Shown: one piece after another, positions 10,688-21,980 of the stretch
Numbering within the stretch: the stretch's first letter is position 1
Layout: each line of letters begins with the position of its first letter
Notes under the pieces: generated by a model
The model's database searches: none
What the model saw: only the letters and a program-made list of their open reading frames with translations
Told to the model about the DNA's origin: nothing
Program-made: the position numbers and the translations under genes
From: Tubiluchus corallicola
Lineage: Eukaryota > Priapulida > Priapulimorpha > Priapulimorphida > Tubiluchidae
NCBI GenBank assembly: GCA_030141605.1
Contig: JAQGDQ010000201.1
Coordinates: 1-32,500 of the forward strand
Length of the DNA: 32,500 nucleotides
Reading direction: 5' to 3'

Positions 10688-11038
10688 AGGGTAAGCATTC
10701 TCTACCAGAAAGCAAATTTGAATCGAACCGAACTTCACTATTTCGAATTCGATTCGAATTCGAATTGAGATTGAAAGATTTTCGAACAAGTTTTCGAACC
10801 ACCAGTAAAAATTAGTCTCACAAAGATCATGCATGTTACCTGATTTTGTTCTGCAGTAAAATCATTAATAATTTGTTTACAATTGTGCATAGAAACCACA
10901 GCTAAATTATGCTAATTACATGATGTTTCAATCGTTTTAATGATAAAGAACGTATGTGATTGATGTGCTGAATTATTCAAATCTGTAGTTTTGGGTGCGA
11001 ATCGAATTTGAACTAAAAACTCGTTCGATGTTCACCCT
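10688..11038. mobile_element. Possible MITE with imperfect terminal inverted repeats
   Basis: Left end AGGGTAAGCAT (10688-10698) pairs with the complement of the right end, AGGGTGAACAT (11028-11038), 9 of 11 bases. An inner pair also matches: CAAATTTGAATCGAACC (10713-10729) against CAAATTCGATTCGCACC (complement of 10994-11010), 14 of 17. The interior is rich in TTCGAA/GAATTC palindromes (10742-10790) and has no open frame. No clear target-site duplication is visible. Confidence 0.4.
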
Positions 11039-11399
11039 ACCAATCACTTGCAAGCCAGTGCCGCTTTAAAAGTGAGTTACTGATTGTTTTTGTAATACAA
11101 TCAAATGCAGTTTTTATTCTTCTGTTGTACAACACTGTGTCAATCATTGCCTCGCTTTTTTAACGAGTCTAACAATATTTCTGGGCGTACGAGGTGTTTA
11201 AATCTATGATATCACATCACTCACAGTTACGCTACAGACGTATACAGTTATATTCTTGAGAAATTCTGTAGCAAAACGTCATAGTAAATTAGTAACCATG
11301 TAAATCATTGACATAACAATTATTTTAGGATGTTACATACACTAGGAATCGTATGACATATATTTCTTTGATTAACTCTTACAAATGACTATGGTTAAA
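11039..11399. other. No gene seen
   Basis: No recognised feature between the possible MITE and the CpG-bearing patch. Confidence 0.5.
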
Positions 11400-11682
11400 C
11401 CATTGGCGCGTATTCGCTACACTCGAGGTCGAGGAAGATGTACACGAAGTCGGGAAATTCTTGAAAAATGACGTTATTGCCGCGACTTACGCCCACTTTT
11501 GCGAAATTCATCCAATCAGCGAACGTAATTTACCCTCTTTAAATTTTAAAGCCACATGTTAGTCAGTTTGAAAAAGATTTGCTTTAGTGTTCGTGTATAA
11601 ATTCGTTGTGTTTCTACAAACGTAATAATTTAGTGTTGTACAGTTGTAACGCATAACCACTGCAGTCTTTAAATATTACAAG
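11400..11682 (+). promoter_or_regulatory. Candidate promoter and 5' non-coding exon of importin alpha
   Basis: A CpG-bearing patch in AT-rich DNA. It contains a reverse CCAAT box overlapping an E2F-like TTGGCGCG (11402-11410), a CRE-like TGACGTTA near 11470, a forward CCAATCAG (11512-11519) and TATAAA at 11596-11601. A donor-like AAG|GTAATA ends a possible exon at 11682. If spliced to the acceptor at 15991, the 5'-UTR intron would be 4.3 kb. This is inference from motifs and order; no transcript evidence is available. Confidence 0.35.
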
Positions 11683-12057
11683 GTAATATTGATACAGGCT
11701 AAGTGTGTCATCGTTTTACGAGCGTTTTTGGTGTAAATTGTGAAGCTCGAATTTGCAATAATTATTGCCTCGAATTTTGTTTTTTTTGCTAATTTATCGC
11801 AACGATCGTCAGTCACCTACTTTTGGCTTATAGCCGCCTACGATTATTACTGCATACTAATACACTAGATTTCGAAACTACTTTTGTTTTACGAACAAAT
11901 TAATTTTAGATGATCGACTCTAGACCAATCTATTTCAAAATGAATATGCCCATATCCTTGAGTGATTTCATCTTGTAAGAACAGCTTAGTCCGGATCTTG
12001 ACGTCTAGGATCTGAAGTCTAGATTCATGTCTGCTGAGCTGTGTATGCAGGAAAATG

Positions 12058-12071
12058 TGTATATATATATA

Positions 12072-12113
<42 letters not shown>

Positions 12114-12132
12114 ATATATATATATTTAATGC

Positions 12133-12165
<33 letters not shown>

Positions 12166-12167
12166 TA
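12058..12167 (+). repeat. (TA)n microsatellite
   Basis: Interrupted TA dinucleotide tract in two blocks around 12110-12130. Tyr-Ile open frames over it are artefacts. Confidence 0.95.
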
Positions 12168-12829
12168 GTATTAAAAACATATTACACACTGCAGTGTATA
12201 ATAATGAAATGTAGGTAATTAATTATCATCACAATCAGAGATATAATTTCTTCAAATTATTGCGTCAAATTTTTTGTACTAAATTTACATCCTGCACTGG
12301 CAGCACTGTAAATCATTATTCAGTTTTATACACAAGACATATTAGGCAGTCTCTGGGACATTTTTCTATGGTTTCTTAGTAAGAGTTAGTGACTCAAATC
12401 TCTGCCCACTGCTTTTAATAGCATTTTTATGGAATAGCATATAAACAAATGAGTGTTGTTATCTAGATTTCGTAAAATTAGTTCAAGCAAATTATTTAAC
12501 TTCCTGGTAATTATTTTAACTTGCATCCAGCCCACCCCTCCACTAAAATTTAAAAGGTACAATCTTTTGTGTCAGACAACATGAGAGTTTCATAAAAAAA
12601 ATTATCTGGGAGCATAACATTGAAAATGAGGTGTGAAGAATTTAAAGATAATTAAGATGATGATTTTTAGTGCAAGGGCTACTACGTAAAGCAAAATTTA
12701 TTATCGTGCAAAGCTTGCGTTTATAATTTTGAACGTAAGCATGTTTATATTTATCAATAATAATGTATCGATGATGATGATAATAAGATTGTGATGACGA
12801 TATTCGTACCAGGGTCAGGTCCTGATATT
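12168..12829. other. No gene seen (putative 5'-UTR intron)
   Basis: AT-rich sequence with no recognisable feature. Confidence 0.5.
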
Positions 12830-13300
12830 CCGGTCGGGTTTTTACTTTTGCTGGTTTCGAAAACAGGTTGTAGCACCAGGGCGAGTTGTTAGTACATCGC
12901 TGGTCGGTAAGTCTGGAGGGGCTGCCTCCTCGGGGACGAGACCACCACGCCCACAGGGTACCAGAGCTCCCTCGGTTAGCCGCGTCCCTTCACCGCCGGC
13001 AGCAAGCCTGTCCACCATGGTTGGACCTCAAGGGGTATAAAACCCCAGATGGCATAGCTTTGCTACGGACCCGTTGCCACCCGCTACGCCCGATCGTAAA
13101 AATCTTCGTTGGGGCCAGGGAGTTGGGTTTGAATAGCGCGATATTGTGTCTCCTCTTGGGCTTGACCGCTACCACCAAGTTTCCGATGATCTCATAGAGC
13201 TGCTGTCGTATTGCGAGGATTGGAGCAGTGGCATGCGATGGTTCGGGATGCTACCTGTGCTGGCCTGCTTCCACCTGGTGGGGGCAGCAAGTAAGCAAGT
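12830..13300 (+). repeat. G+C-rich island, probably a repeat fragment
   Basis: A visibly G+C-rich block with sharp edges inside AT-rich DNA. It includes a small palindrome, GGGGTATAAAACCCC (13032-13046), and a 103-codon plus frame (12886-13197) of low-complexity Arg/Pro/Leu composition with no recognised domain. The base composition resembles 5' regions of retroelements more than host exons here. A second island of similar character lies at 26110-26370. Identity unknown. Confidence 0.4.
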
Positions 13301-15959
13301 ATGCCGATATTATTTAATAATTTTGAATAATTACTTATTTTGCTCGAGGAAACCTACATGGACACATTTCTAGAAACAAAAAACACTCTATATGACTGTA
13401 ATATATGACTCTAATAAAGCATTTAATGATTTATTCAGGTCAAAGTACATTCATGATCACCTGCTATTTCAATGATTAATATAAAAAGCATTAACTTATT
13501 TTGCAATAATTTACTGAGTAGGTAGTGACAACAGATGAACCTCAGGTGTGGTAGATTACTCTAATGAGAAGAACAACATGTGTGCTGTCATTGTGGTGGA
13601 CTCATGCCCAGTGGCCCAGTGCGCTATGTCTAGCCGTGGAAACTAGAAAGAGAGACAATAATTATTTTAGTTTATTCTTTATTTCAGCTCGTAGATATAA
13701 CCTCAAGCCATAAATACAATTACTAAAACATATACTTACATTTAGAAAGAGAAAGTTGTTAAAATGCTTACATAAGTGACATACATCAAAGTATATTAAA
13801 ATTTCATTCCAATAGGCAAAAATTTTAGAGCATATTAAAACATCACTATTGTAAATTACGTATTTTAAGAAATCGTTAGAAGAGTTCAAAAGACGGCATC
13901 AAGATTATATATACAGTTATGCGAAGTGACTTTAAAATTACTAATCATTTTTTACACAGATTGTAAAAGCTTGACGACCATATTTATAGTTGAAGAATTT
14001 TACCATGGCAGTGTAATACCCAGATTTGGCTTATTAAAGTTATGCAAGTTATATTTAGTCCAAAGGTTGCAACAATAAAATGACGAAAGTTAAGAAATAC
14101 TGAAGACTTTTATATATCATAAGAATGTCGTATGTTCAAATTTTCTAACGTGGATACTGGGTAGAATGGTAGACAGACAAATAGAGGTTAATGGTGTACA
14201 AGGCAATCCAAATTTTTATTACTATTGGTGTATTAACATTTACATAGTTAGTATAAATATTTGTATAAGCATTTATCTGAATTTAGTCACGATTAACATG
14301 TTTATGATTCTTTTGGTGCAATAGCTGCTCCGACTCCATGACTTTAACTCCACAGCCTCGAATATAAAGAATACCATTACTTTGTAGCATTTTTGCTACA
14401 TAGCCACGATAAAGTAAAAATTAAGCATTCTGGAAAGTCACTCTAAGAGGGTTATTCCAAATGAAAAAGATAGCAACAGCCACTAAGTCTAATGTGTATC
14501 ATAATCATGTTTAAACTAAAATTAAATTATATTCAGTAATAAACAAACATTCTCACATTTTCAGCAAGAACGAAAATGTAGTTAGATGCTGCCAAATTTT
14601 GAATTCAGTTTCACACTTATTTTATAACTTGTATACATTGTATTGTCCAGTTTTATCAATTATTTATTCAAATGGCAATTAACTTACAAATTGGGTTTTG
14701 TGACCAGTTTATCAAGTTTATTTAATATGCTGTATGCCTAAATGTTGCAATATTAATATAAAAACAACTGTAATTACTCAGCATAAGTTCTGTATTTTTT
14801 AGCATTCAAACTCTTGTCCTCTTGTATTTTTTATTGTTTTTTTAATAAATAGAAGCACAACTTTGAAACTTCATCTGCGAGATAACTAATTGCATTATTA
14901 CAAATAATTATAACCCACTGGCTGACATGTTAAAGGACAAAAAAGGGGTACCTGAAGTAGATTTCAGAAAAATCGTCTTAAAAAATTATATTACTTTATA
15001 ACAATTTTAGGTGTATATTGTACTCGCTTTGGAAGGATTTTTTGTTTGTTTTCATTTTAAATCCCCCGCAATACTGTTCCGACCGTGCCATTACATGATG
15101 TCATAGACGCACAATGTAAATCAGGGGAAGAAAAGGAAATGTTAAGCTATGTAACTAGAAAAGAAAGTGATTAATTATTTAAAATGTTTTGACCCATTGG
15201 TAAAATGTCATTGACTCGCCTCCAGGGTGCACTACTCACTAACCAAAAAACGTGTTTTTGATCTTATTGACAAGATACAGTAAATTAAAATTTTACTTAG
15301 TTAGTGACATGTGCACTACAAATGCTCTGATTATTTTTTCAAACTTTATCTAAACTTGTTTCAAATGATTTCTCGTCAAAATGGATGCATCTAATGGTCA
15401 TCGCGGGAGTTTAAATTTACATGTTTTATACAGCGTTACTGCCAACAAAAACCCTGTATGCAAAAGGGCAGTATGTAAGTGGTGGAAAATGTCAAGATGA
15501 TTTTTTTAAGCTTTATACAAGTGGAGGGTTTACTTGTGCTTTAAAACGTAATTGAGTAAAACTACTACAATGCATCTAAAATAACTTAGCAGCTTGTTTC
15601 AAAACTTAGTTTATATTAAAAATCGTCAGTCTTGGGTAAAATATTAACCAACAAAAAGGTACAAAACAAAATTATTGTGTGTCTTATCTTTTTCGATTCT
15701 TATGTAAAATGACTTAGTTTATATACACACAGTGATTATATAAAAACTGAGTTTATAATTACTTTTGCATGGCTTTTACCTACAAACACAAAAATGCAAC
15801 TGGTCACATTATGTAAATTTAGTAAATTACTAAATGGCATTATTAAGAAGTGGCTTCACTATTGTTAAAATTATTTTAATTTAACTTTGAAAATTAAATT
15901 TAATACGTCTTATTGTTTTAATATAATTCTTTTAAACTTTTACTTGGTATGCTTATGTT
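13301..15959. other. Gene-free AT-rich stretch upstream of importin alpha
   Basis: No coding-like frame or recognised repeat. It is likely intronic if the distant 5' exon is real. Confidence 0.5.
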
Positions 15960-16060
15960 TATATGTGTAACTACTTTTTTCTTATTTTCAGGCGTGTCTC
16001 GCACCTGAATTCATAAATTCATAATCAGTGATACTGGTGTCAGCTGCATTGTCTGCAAAG
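15960..16060 (+). other. 3' splice site and 5' UTR of the importin alpha coding exon
   Basis: CTACTTTTTTCTTATTTTCAG is a textbook polypyrimidine tract and AG (15990-15991). The remaining 69 bases to the ATG at 16061 are untranslated. The acceptor implies at least one upstream non-coding exon. Confidence 0.75.
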
Positions 16061-17638
16061 ATGGGTCCTGCTCAGGAAAATGCTAACAGTCGCATTCGCA
16101 GTTTCAAAAACAAGGGAAAAGACCAGGATGAACTGCGACGACGACGTAATGAGGTATCTGTGGAACTTCGTCGTGCCAAAAAGGACGACCATTTGCAGAA
16201 ACGAAGGAATATGGGTGATGTCGATGATGGCCCACTTAGTCCTCTGCAGGAGCAAAACAAACCACAAGCTACGTTATTGCCATTTGAGCAAGTTGTTGAA
16301 GGAATTTTAAATAGTTCTGATCCCCAGTGTAGAGTACAATGCACACAGGCAGCCAGAAAAATGCTCTCACGGGAGAAAAGTCCGCCGATTAACATGATGA
16401 TTGAAGCTGGTATCGTACCAAGGCTGGTGGAATTCCTGGAACACAACGACGCTCCAACATTACAGTTTGAGGCTGCTTGGGCCCTAACAAATATTGCATC
16501 AGGTACAAGTGAACAGACTCACTTTGTTGTAAAAGCTGGAGCCGTGCCAAAATTCATTGCACTGCTGTCATCCCCAAACCAAAACGTGAGTGAACAAGCA
16601 GTTTGGGCCTTAGGTAACATTGCAGGTGATGGACCTGAACTGCGTGATTTTGTCATTCGTGCAGAGATCATTAAGCCACTTTGTGCTTTAGTTACACCTG
16701 CAGTCTCACCTGCATTCTTGCGAAACATCACGTGGACCATTTCAAATCTGTGCCGCAATAAGAATCCTCCAACTTCTATAGAAACCATACAGGAACTTCT
16801 GCCAGTTCTAACCATGTTGGTGCATCACTCTGACAAAGAAGTTCTAGCCGATGCTTGCTGGGCTTTTTCATACTGTACTGATGGTTCTAATGAAAGAATT
16901 CAGCTGGTAGTAGACACTGGCATTGTTCCAAGGCTTGTTGAACTGTTGAAATGTCCAGATATTACCATTCTTACTCCAACTGTACGCACAATTGGTAACA
17001 TTGTTACGGGAACAGACAACCAAACACAAGCTGTCATAGATGCCGAAGCTTTGCCTGCTTTCCTATTTTTGCTTCGACATCACAAAACAAACTTGCAGAA
17101 AGAAACAGCATGGACTGTATCCAACATTACTGCTGGGAACCCTCAACAGATTCAGGCAGTCGTTGATGCAGGGCTGTTAGCTCCATTGACCGAAATGCTC
17201 GAAACAGGGGACTTTAAGAGTAAAAAAGAAGCAGCGTGGGCAGTTACAAATCTGTGCTCTGGAGGCACAGTGGAACAAATGATTACACTGGTCCAGCACG
17301 GTGCCGTGAAGCCAATCTGTGACATGTTAACTGCCAAAGATACAAAAATTACACTCATCCTCTTAGACTGCATCAACCACATCTTGGTTGGGGCAGAAAA
17401 GGTGAGTCAGCTTGACTCTGCTTGCATGATGATTGAAGAATGTGGAGGGTTAGACAAGATTGAAGCCCTGCAGAATCATGAGAGTGAAGCCGTGTACAAG
17501 TCAGCTGTAGAACTCATCGAAACCTATTTCTGTCCAGAGGAAGATGAAGACCAGGCTGTTATGCCCGCTACAAATGAAAGTGGCAACTTTAAGTTTGGCG
17601 AACCGTTAGATGTGCCTCAGGAAGGCTTTTCTTTCTAA
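16061..17638 (+). CDS. Importin subunit alpha, alpha1/KPNA2 (pendulin) type, intronless coding exon
   Basis: Cytosolic-nuclear adaptor that binds classical nuclear localisation signals and importin beta and is recycled by CAS/CSE1L with RanGTP. The 525-residue length is normal for the family. The ATG at 16061 (context AAAGATGG) is chosen; the open frame extends 11 codons further up only through a GTG. Residues 11-49 are the importin-beta-binding domain ([28 protein letters not shown]). About ten armadillo repeats follow, with the NLS-binding Trp/Asn ladder: [68 protein letters not shown]. The C-terminal CAS-binding repeat has [18 protein letters not shown] and an acidic PEEDED. This C-terminus and the N-terminal MxxxENAN pattern fit the alpha1 clade best. 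No stop, frameshift or intron interrupts it. Whether this is intron loss, an old retrocopy or the sole gene cannot be decided here. Confidence 0.97.
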   Translation: MGPAQENANSRIRSFKNKGKDQDELRRRRNEVSVELRRAKKDDHLQKRRNMGDVDDGPLSPLQEQNKPQATLLPFEQVVEGILNSSDPQCRVQCTQAARKMLSREKSPPINMMIEAGIVPRLVEFLEHNDAPTLQFEAAWALTNIASGTSEQTHFVVKAGAVPKFIALLSSPNQNVSEQAVWALGNIAGDGPELRDFVIRAEIIKPLCALVTPAVSPAFLRNITWTISNLCRNKNPPTSIETIQELLPVLTMLVHHSDKEVLADACWAFSYCTDGSNERIQLVVDTGIVPRLVELLKCPDITILTPTVRTIGNIVTGTDNQTQAVIDAEALPAFLFLLRHHKTNLQKETAWTVSNITAGNPQQIQAVVDAGLLAPLTEMLETGDFKSKKEAAWAVTNLCSGGTVEQMITLVQHGAVKPICDMLTAKDTKITLILLDCINHILVGAEKVSQLDSACMMIEECGGLDKIEALQNHESEAVYKSAVELIETYFCPEEDEDQAVMPATNESGNFKFGEPLDVPQEGFSF

Positions 17639-17785
17639 CATAAACTCTTTTCCTACTCTTTTGGTTGACATGTGAAAAAGACATGTCCAATATGTTGTAT
17701 TACAGTTTGATTTAAAAATCAGGCAGGTCATTGACTTTCAAAAACAAGAAAATTTGTTCTAAATCATCAGGTCTAATTCCAATTT

Positions 17786-17823
17786 AATAAATTTTCACTT
17801 TTTTGTTGTGTTTTTTTTTTACT
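17786..17823 (+). terminator. Probable importin alpha polyadenylation region
   Basis: AATAAA at 17786-17791 is followed by a GT-rich element (TTGTTGTGTTTTTTTTTT, about 17804-17820), the usual layout of a poly(A) site. It would give a 3' UTR of about 160-175 bases. A further AATAAA lies at 18672-18677 and could serve a longer transcript. Confidence 0.6.
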
Positions 17824-18843
17824 AATACAGATTATGCATATCTTGTTCATATTCTAGTGCAGAGGCCAGGTTTCTTCAGCACAATTCTTTTGAATAAGCA
17901 GCTACATTTAGAAATAAGTTGGTTTTCATATATTTCTATAAAAATAGTGCTATGAAGCTATAAGTGATCTAGATCGTATGCTTTAGAAAAGTAATCTTCA
18001 TTGTTCTGGATATTTTTTGCATCCAGCACTATGTTATCACATTTAAATAATTGGTCAATGTTACTTTTCCTAGCAGTACATGGCTAGGTGTAACAGCAAT
18101 ATGAGATTTCTATTTGTAAATCATAATGTACTGTGATTTAGGAAGTGAAAAATTAGTCTAGTTTGTCTGTATGTAGTTGGTGTTGTTAACCATAGTCTTA
18201 TTTCTTTTCTACATATTGTGTTTAACCTCATTTTTGCTTTACAATAACTTGTTCTAAAATTATGTTTGTTATGCTAATTTTCCATGTGTATTTAATAACA
18301 AGAAATATAAAAAATATTCATAGTTTTTGGCTTTTTTATTGCCGTAAAATACATAAATTAACTAATATAAACACTAAAACAGTGAATTGTGTACACCACT
18401 AGAAAGTTATGACAAAATTTGTTCTGGTAGATCCATGAAGTGCAAATATTATGATTGGTTTCTCATCACTTAAATTACAAAACAACTGCTGTTATTTTGA
18501 TTCATAATTAGAAATCCAATTTTGTAATTTGTCTTCTAGTTTAAGTATCTGTCTTAACATACAAAAGTAGAGCAGCTGCTAAGAAACAACTCCTGTACTT
18601 GCAAGAACAAATTTAAAATGGTCCAGCATTCTAAGGTACATACTGGTGTTAGAATATTTGGAAAACTGAACAATAAACTTTATTGTTGTCAGCCATGTTA
18701 TAATTTGTATACAGTGCTGGCTAAATAATAATAACTGTCTCTGTTTAAAGCACTTTATTATCAAAAAATATTATATTAAAAGCAACTAATGTAACGTATT
18801 GTTTGCCTTGCTATCTGATACAATTTTGTGCATATTAGGCCTT
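17824..18843. other. No gene seen downstream of importin alpha
   Basis: AT-rich, possibly alternative 3' UTR; nothing else recognised. Confidence 0.5.
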
Positions 18844-19062
18844 TAGTAAATGTGTGATCGGTTAGTTTTAATTTACAACCAAACCTTTATATTATTTTCT
18901 TCAAATTTCACAGCACCATGGAAAATAATTATGCTAGCAAGTTAAAGCTGAAAAAACCAAAAACGAATTTCTATTAATTTATTTTATATCAACTGTTTAC
19001 ACAAAATGAATGGTTTTTCATACCTATATAATATTTTGCATAATAGATGGCGCCACTTGACT
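18844..19062 (+). repeat. Diverged tandem duplication, copy 1
   Basis: Shares with 19087-19292 an ordered series of blocks: TGATCGGTTAGTTTTAAT, TATATTATTTTCTTCA, TTTCACAGCAC, ATGGAAAATA, AATGGTTTTT and TAGATGGCGCCACTT. Offset is 243 bases at the start and 234 at the end. It has no coding potential. Confidence 0.9.
19044..19056 (+). promoter_or_regulatory. TAGATGGCGCCAC box 1, CTCF/YY1-like
   Basis: TAGATGGCGCCAC resembles the AGATGGCGC core bound by CTCF and the ATGGCG core of YY1. It recurs exactly at 19278-19290. The upstream CC of a full CTCF site is missing, so the assignment is weak. Confidence 0.25.
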
Positions 19063-19086
19063 CCTTTAATACGTAGTTCTGATTTA

Positions 19087-19292
19087 TAGTAAAGGCATGA
19101 TCGGTTAGTTTTAATCTTCCACCAAACCGTTATATTATTTTCTTCAGATTTCACAGCACTATGGAAAATAGTTATGCTAGTAAGTAAAAGTGGAAAAAGA
19201 CTAAAAGCGAATTTATATTTACTTTGCATCAATTGTTCACGCTATAGTGAATGGTTTTTTATAACCTATTCGCAAAATAGATGGCGCCACTT
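19087..19292 (+). repeat. Diverged tandem duplication, copy 2
   Basis: Second copy of the unit above, with scattered substitutions and small gaps. A third trace, AATAGCGCCACTTGATTC (19304-19321), repeats only the distal box. The distal box is better conserved than the rest. Confidence 0.9.
19278..19290 (+). promoter_or_regulatory. TAGATGGCGCCAC box 2, CTCF/YY1-like
   Basis: Exact second copy of the box at 19044-19056, 234 bases downstream. A degenerate third (TAGCGCCAC) is at 19306-19314. Confidence 0.25.
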
Positions 19293-19484
19293 TGAAGTCG
19301 CGGAATAGCGCCACTTGATTCTACTAGTCAGGTTTAGTCAAATAAAAACACAATATAATCGATGCATTGTATAATTTTAAATAATTACTAGAAAACACTG
19401 GAAATTACCTAATCTTGGTTAAATACTTCTTGTCAAAAATATCTAACTTAATTAGTCTCGTTAAAAGTGAATTCATTTTGCGGG

Positions 19485-19921
19485 GCGTCAAAGCGGAACA
19501 ATTATTGCCAACGCGCGTACAGGTGAGCGTTGCTCACATACAATCAGAGACGCATCAGATACCAATCACCAAGCAGGTGTTGTGTGTTAGCTCATCTACA
19601 TCCATACACGCGATCTTTGGAACTTATTTTTATTTACTCAGTTTTCCGATGTATTGACACGCACGTACAGTGCTTGTATTTTATTGAAATGTCGTTGTAA
19701 CAGAGAGTCTTAAGATCACTAGGTCTTCGTGGACCTCTTAACATGCTTACAAAAATCTGGCAATGCTTTTGGTGGTGTGAAAAACGTGTTATAGAAAGTG
19801 ATACGGATCTCTAAATATTGTTGAAACTTGGCATAATTTAGTCTGCAATATTACGTTTATCGTTGTTTTGTATTTTTGATCAGTTGGATTATGCATGAAT
19901 GAAAAGATTTACCGAAATCTG
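19485..19921 (+). other. Candidate 5' untranslated exon(s) of the next gene
   Basis: CpG-bearing sequence (GCGGGGCGTC, AACGCGCGTAC) contains two donor-like sites: TACAG|GTGAGC after 19522 and ATCTG|GTAAGT after 19921. Either could end a 5' exon spliced to the acceptor at 20411. A short upstream reading frame (ATGAAAAGA, 19899) would close right after such a junction. Confidence 0.3.
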
Positions 19922-20519
19922 GTAAGTAGCGTTTTTTATTATTTTATGCTGAAACAAACTTACTTTTGTGGTAGGGTCAACTGTTTACGAGAATAATCCA
20001 AGTGACCGGTTGATGTTCCAGAAAAAACTGAAATAACATTAAATACCTAATTCATTTTCGAAGAAGGGCGAAATTTGTCAAAATCTAGCTACTCAGGTGC
20101 TAGGTTAAACATAACAGTTAACTGCTAGCGTAAAAAACATAATTCAGCTATTCCGTGGTATAATGATTGTACATACAGATGACTTAATTATAAAAAAATC
20201 CCCCTTTCGTTTATAAATATAATAACGTATCAAAATCATTTACTTTTTTACTACTTATTATCAGTAGATCAAGTAACACATGCCTAAAACAAATACTTGG
20301 CGTATTGTATTACCATGCATATATTATTGTAATTACATTGTGTAATACATGCAAGTTATATAACAAGTGATTTGTTTAGTTTCATTTTGTATTTTTTGTT
20401 TTATTTTGCAGTTGACAGCAGAACTTTTCAGGAAAATCGAAGTACATTTCTCGTCATTGACAATTTTTTTCTGCCCTTTTCGTAAAATAATTTAGACCTA
20501 ATTGAAGATCTATTACAAG

Positions 20520-20571
20520 ATGCTATTTACTATTGGATACTTCGTAGTTTTCACATGCATACTTTATCAAG
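20520..20571 (+). CDS. Candidate first coding exon with signal peptide (partial)
   Basis: An exon is framed by the acceptor TTGTTTTATTTTGCAG (AG 20410-20411) and the donor CAAG|GTAAGC (GT 20572-20573). Its ATG at 20520 (AAG before it) starts MLFTIGYFVVFTCILYQ, an almost wholly hydrophobic stretch like a secretory signal peptide or signal anchor. The exon ends after one base of codon 18, a phase-1 junction, which is common after signal-peptide exons of extracellular proteins. No convincing next exon was found; a weak possibility is 21226-21254 (CCTTGCAG before it). Product unknown. Confidence 0.4.
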
Positions 20572-20573
20572 GT

Positions 20574-21592
20574 AAGCTCAAAATACTGTGGTAAAATTTA
20601 TCTTAGTTAAATATAATTGTGTATTCCCGTGATTACCAGATAATATGTACTGTCATAAGTATAATAGGATTGATAAAAATTTTAAGTTATATTGTTTGGT
20701 TTCTACATATACCATTGTTTAAACCTTTAATGTTGTTAAGTAAGCGCAAAAGGTTTAACAATGTTAGAGAAATCTTTCATCTTTCTGTTAGAGAAATCAC
20801 GAAAACATAAATAACATGACTTTTAAACTATGGCTTGTAAGTAAATACTTGTAAATATTTCTGTCTAATCAGGGAACAAAACTTTTAGTTTAAGATTCAT
20901 TTAAATTCTATAATCATTCCCGTACAAAAAACCTGTAAACGCTGTTTTATCAAAATTAGTACTGATGATGGTCTTACACATTGAGGGCAGAAGCGCAGCG
21001 GATGATCTTATTACATGAAATTCTAAGGATTTATTCATGAATCCACATTTCTCTTGGCGTGAAGCATAACCCCCAGTACCGGTTTACTACAACCGTTAAA
21101 GAAGCTCAAACAACTACGAACTTGAGTTTTTTAATTCTCGGTTAAACTCCTTTGTTCTTTACATGTTACAAAAACTGTTAGAAAGACGCTTGCATCTTGT
21201 TTTTACATAGATGTCTTCCTTGCAGCTGTGTTTGTCCCCTTTGCACATCCAACAGTAAATATTATTTTTAGCCGACAATGACGTTTTGGAGGAAAGACGA
21301 ATTTGTATTCAAGAATAGTAGAATGTCCAGTGTATCGTACACCTGAGTGCCCGCTATTGTCCCGTCATGTCCTTTCGTTATCCTTTCAAGCTGGTAAATT
21401 AACGTGCACTGTATTCACAAGAACGGAAAAAATCGGAATCGTGGTTGTTTTCGGTCAATTTAGGACGTTTGTGTAGTACAGGACGCTCTGCGATTATTGT
21501 CACTGACTCATCACAAGGGTATTATAAGTCTATTATACTTGTCAGGGAAATTTCTTCATTACCAAGCTAATTTTCAAAAAATAGCTGCGTCT
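20574..21592. other. No supported gene (possible intron)
   Basis: AT-rich; only weak splice-like sites (acceptors at 21225 and 21271). Confidence 0.4.
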
Positions 21593-21648
21593 AGAAGAGG
21601 AGGAAAAGAAAGGAGAGAAAGAGGGAGTAAAAACGAAAGGAAAAGAAG
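21593..21648 (+). repeat. Polypurine tract
   Basis: Nearly pure A/G run (AGAAGAGGAGGAAAAGAAAG onward) with only a few pyrimidines. The plus open frame starting just after it (21655-21840) is Lys-rich and shows no domain. Confidence 0.8.
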
Positions 21649-21947
21649 TAAGATTTGTGGGGAAGTTTATCTATAGCAGTATTAGGAATAAAATTTCCCC
21701 ATCCTTATAGGCTGACCTATAATAAAGTTACAGGAAAAAAGTCACAGAAAAAAACACGGGAGAAAAACGTCAGAATTTTGGCTAGGAAAAGGTCAGATAA
21801 TCAAACAAAAATATTCAAGTCAGTCACAAAAATATTTTAAATCAGTTATTAATTGGCAATATATGAGATTTGTATATTGAAAACGCTATTTATATATGAT
21901 GACATTACATGTACATGTATGTGAAAAACCACGCTTTGTTCAATAGC

Positions 21948-21980
21948 TTAGGGTTAGGGTTAGCGTCAGAAGTTAGGGTT
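21948..21980 (+). repeat. Short interstitial telomere-like repeat
   Basis: TTAGGGTTAGGGTTAG at 21948-21963 and a further TTAGGG at 21973-21978. This matches the common animal telomere unit but is too short to be a chromosome end. Confidence 0.8.

Noticed and set aside
12886-13197. 103-codon open frame as a host gene
   Set aside because: It lies in the G+C-rich island, where stop codons are scarce; no domain, conserved motif or complete splice context is visible.
16028-16060. Upstream extension of importin alpha by 11 codons
   Set aside because: The extension starts at GTG and lies in the 5' UTR just after the splice acceptor. The ATG at 16061 has good context and gives the family's usual N-terminus.
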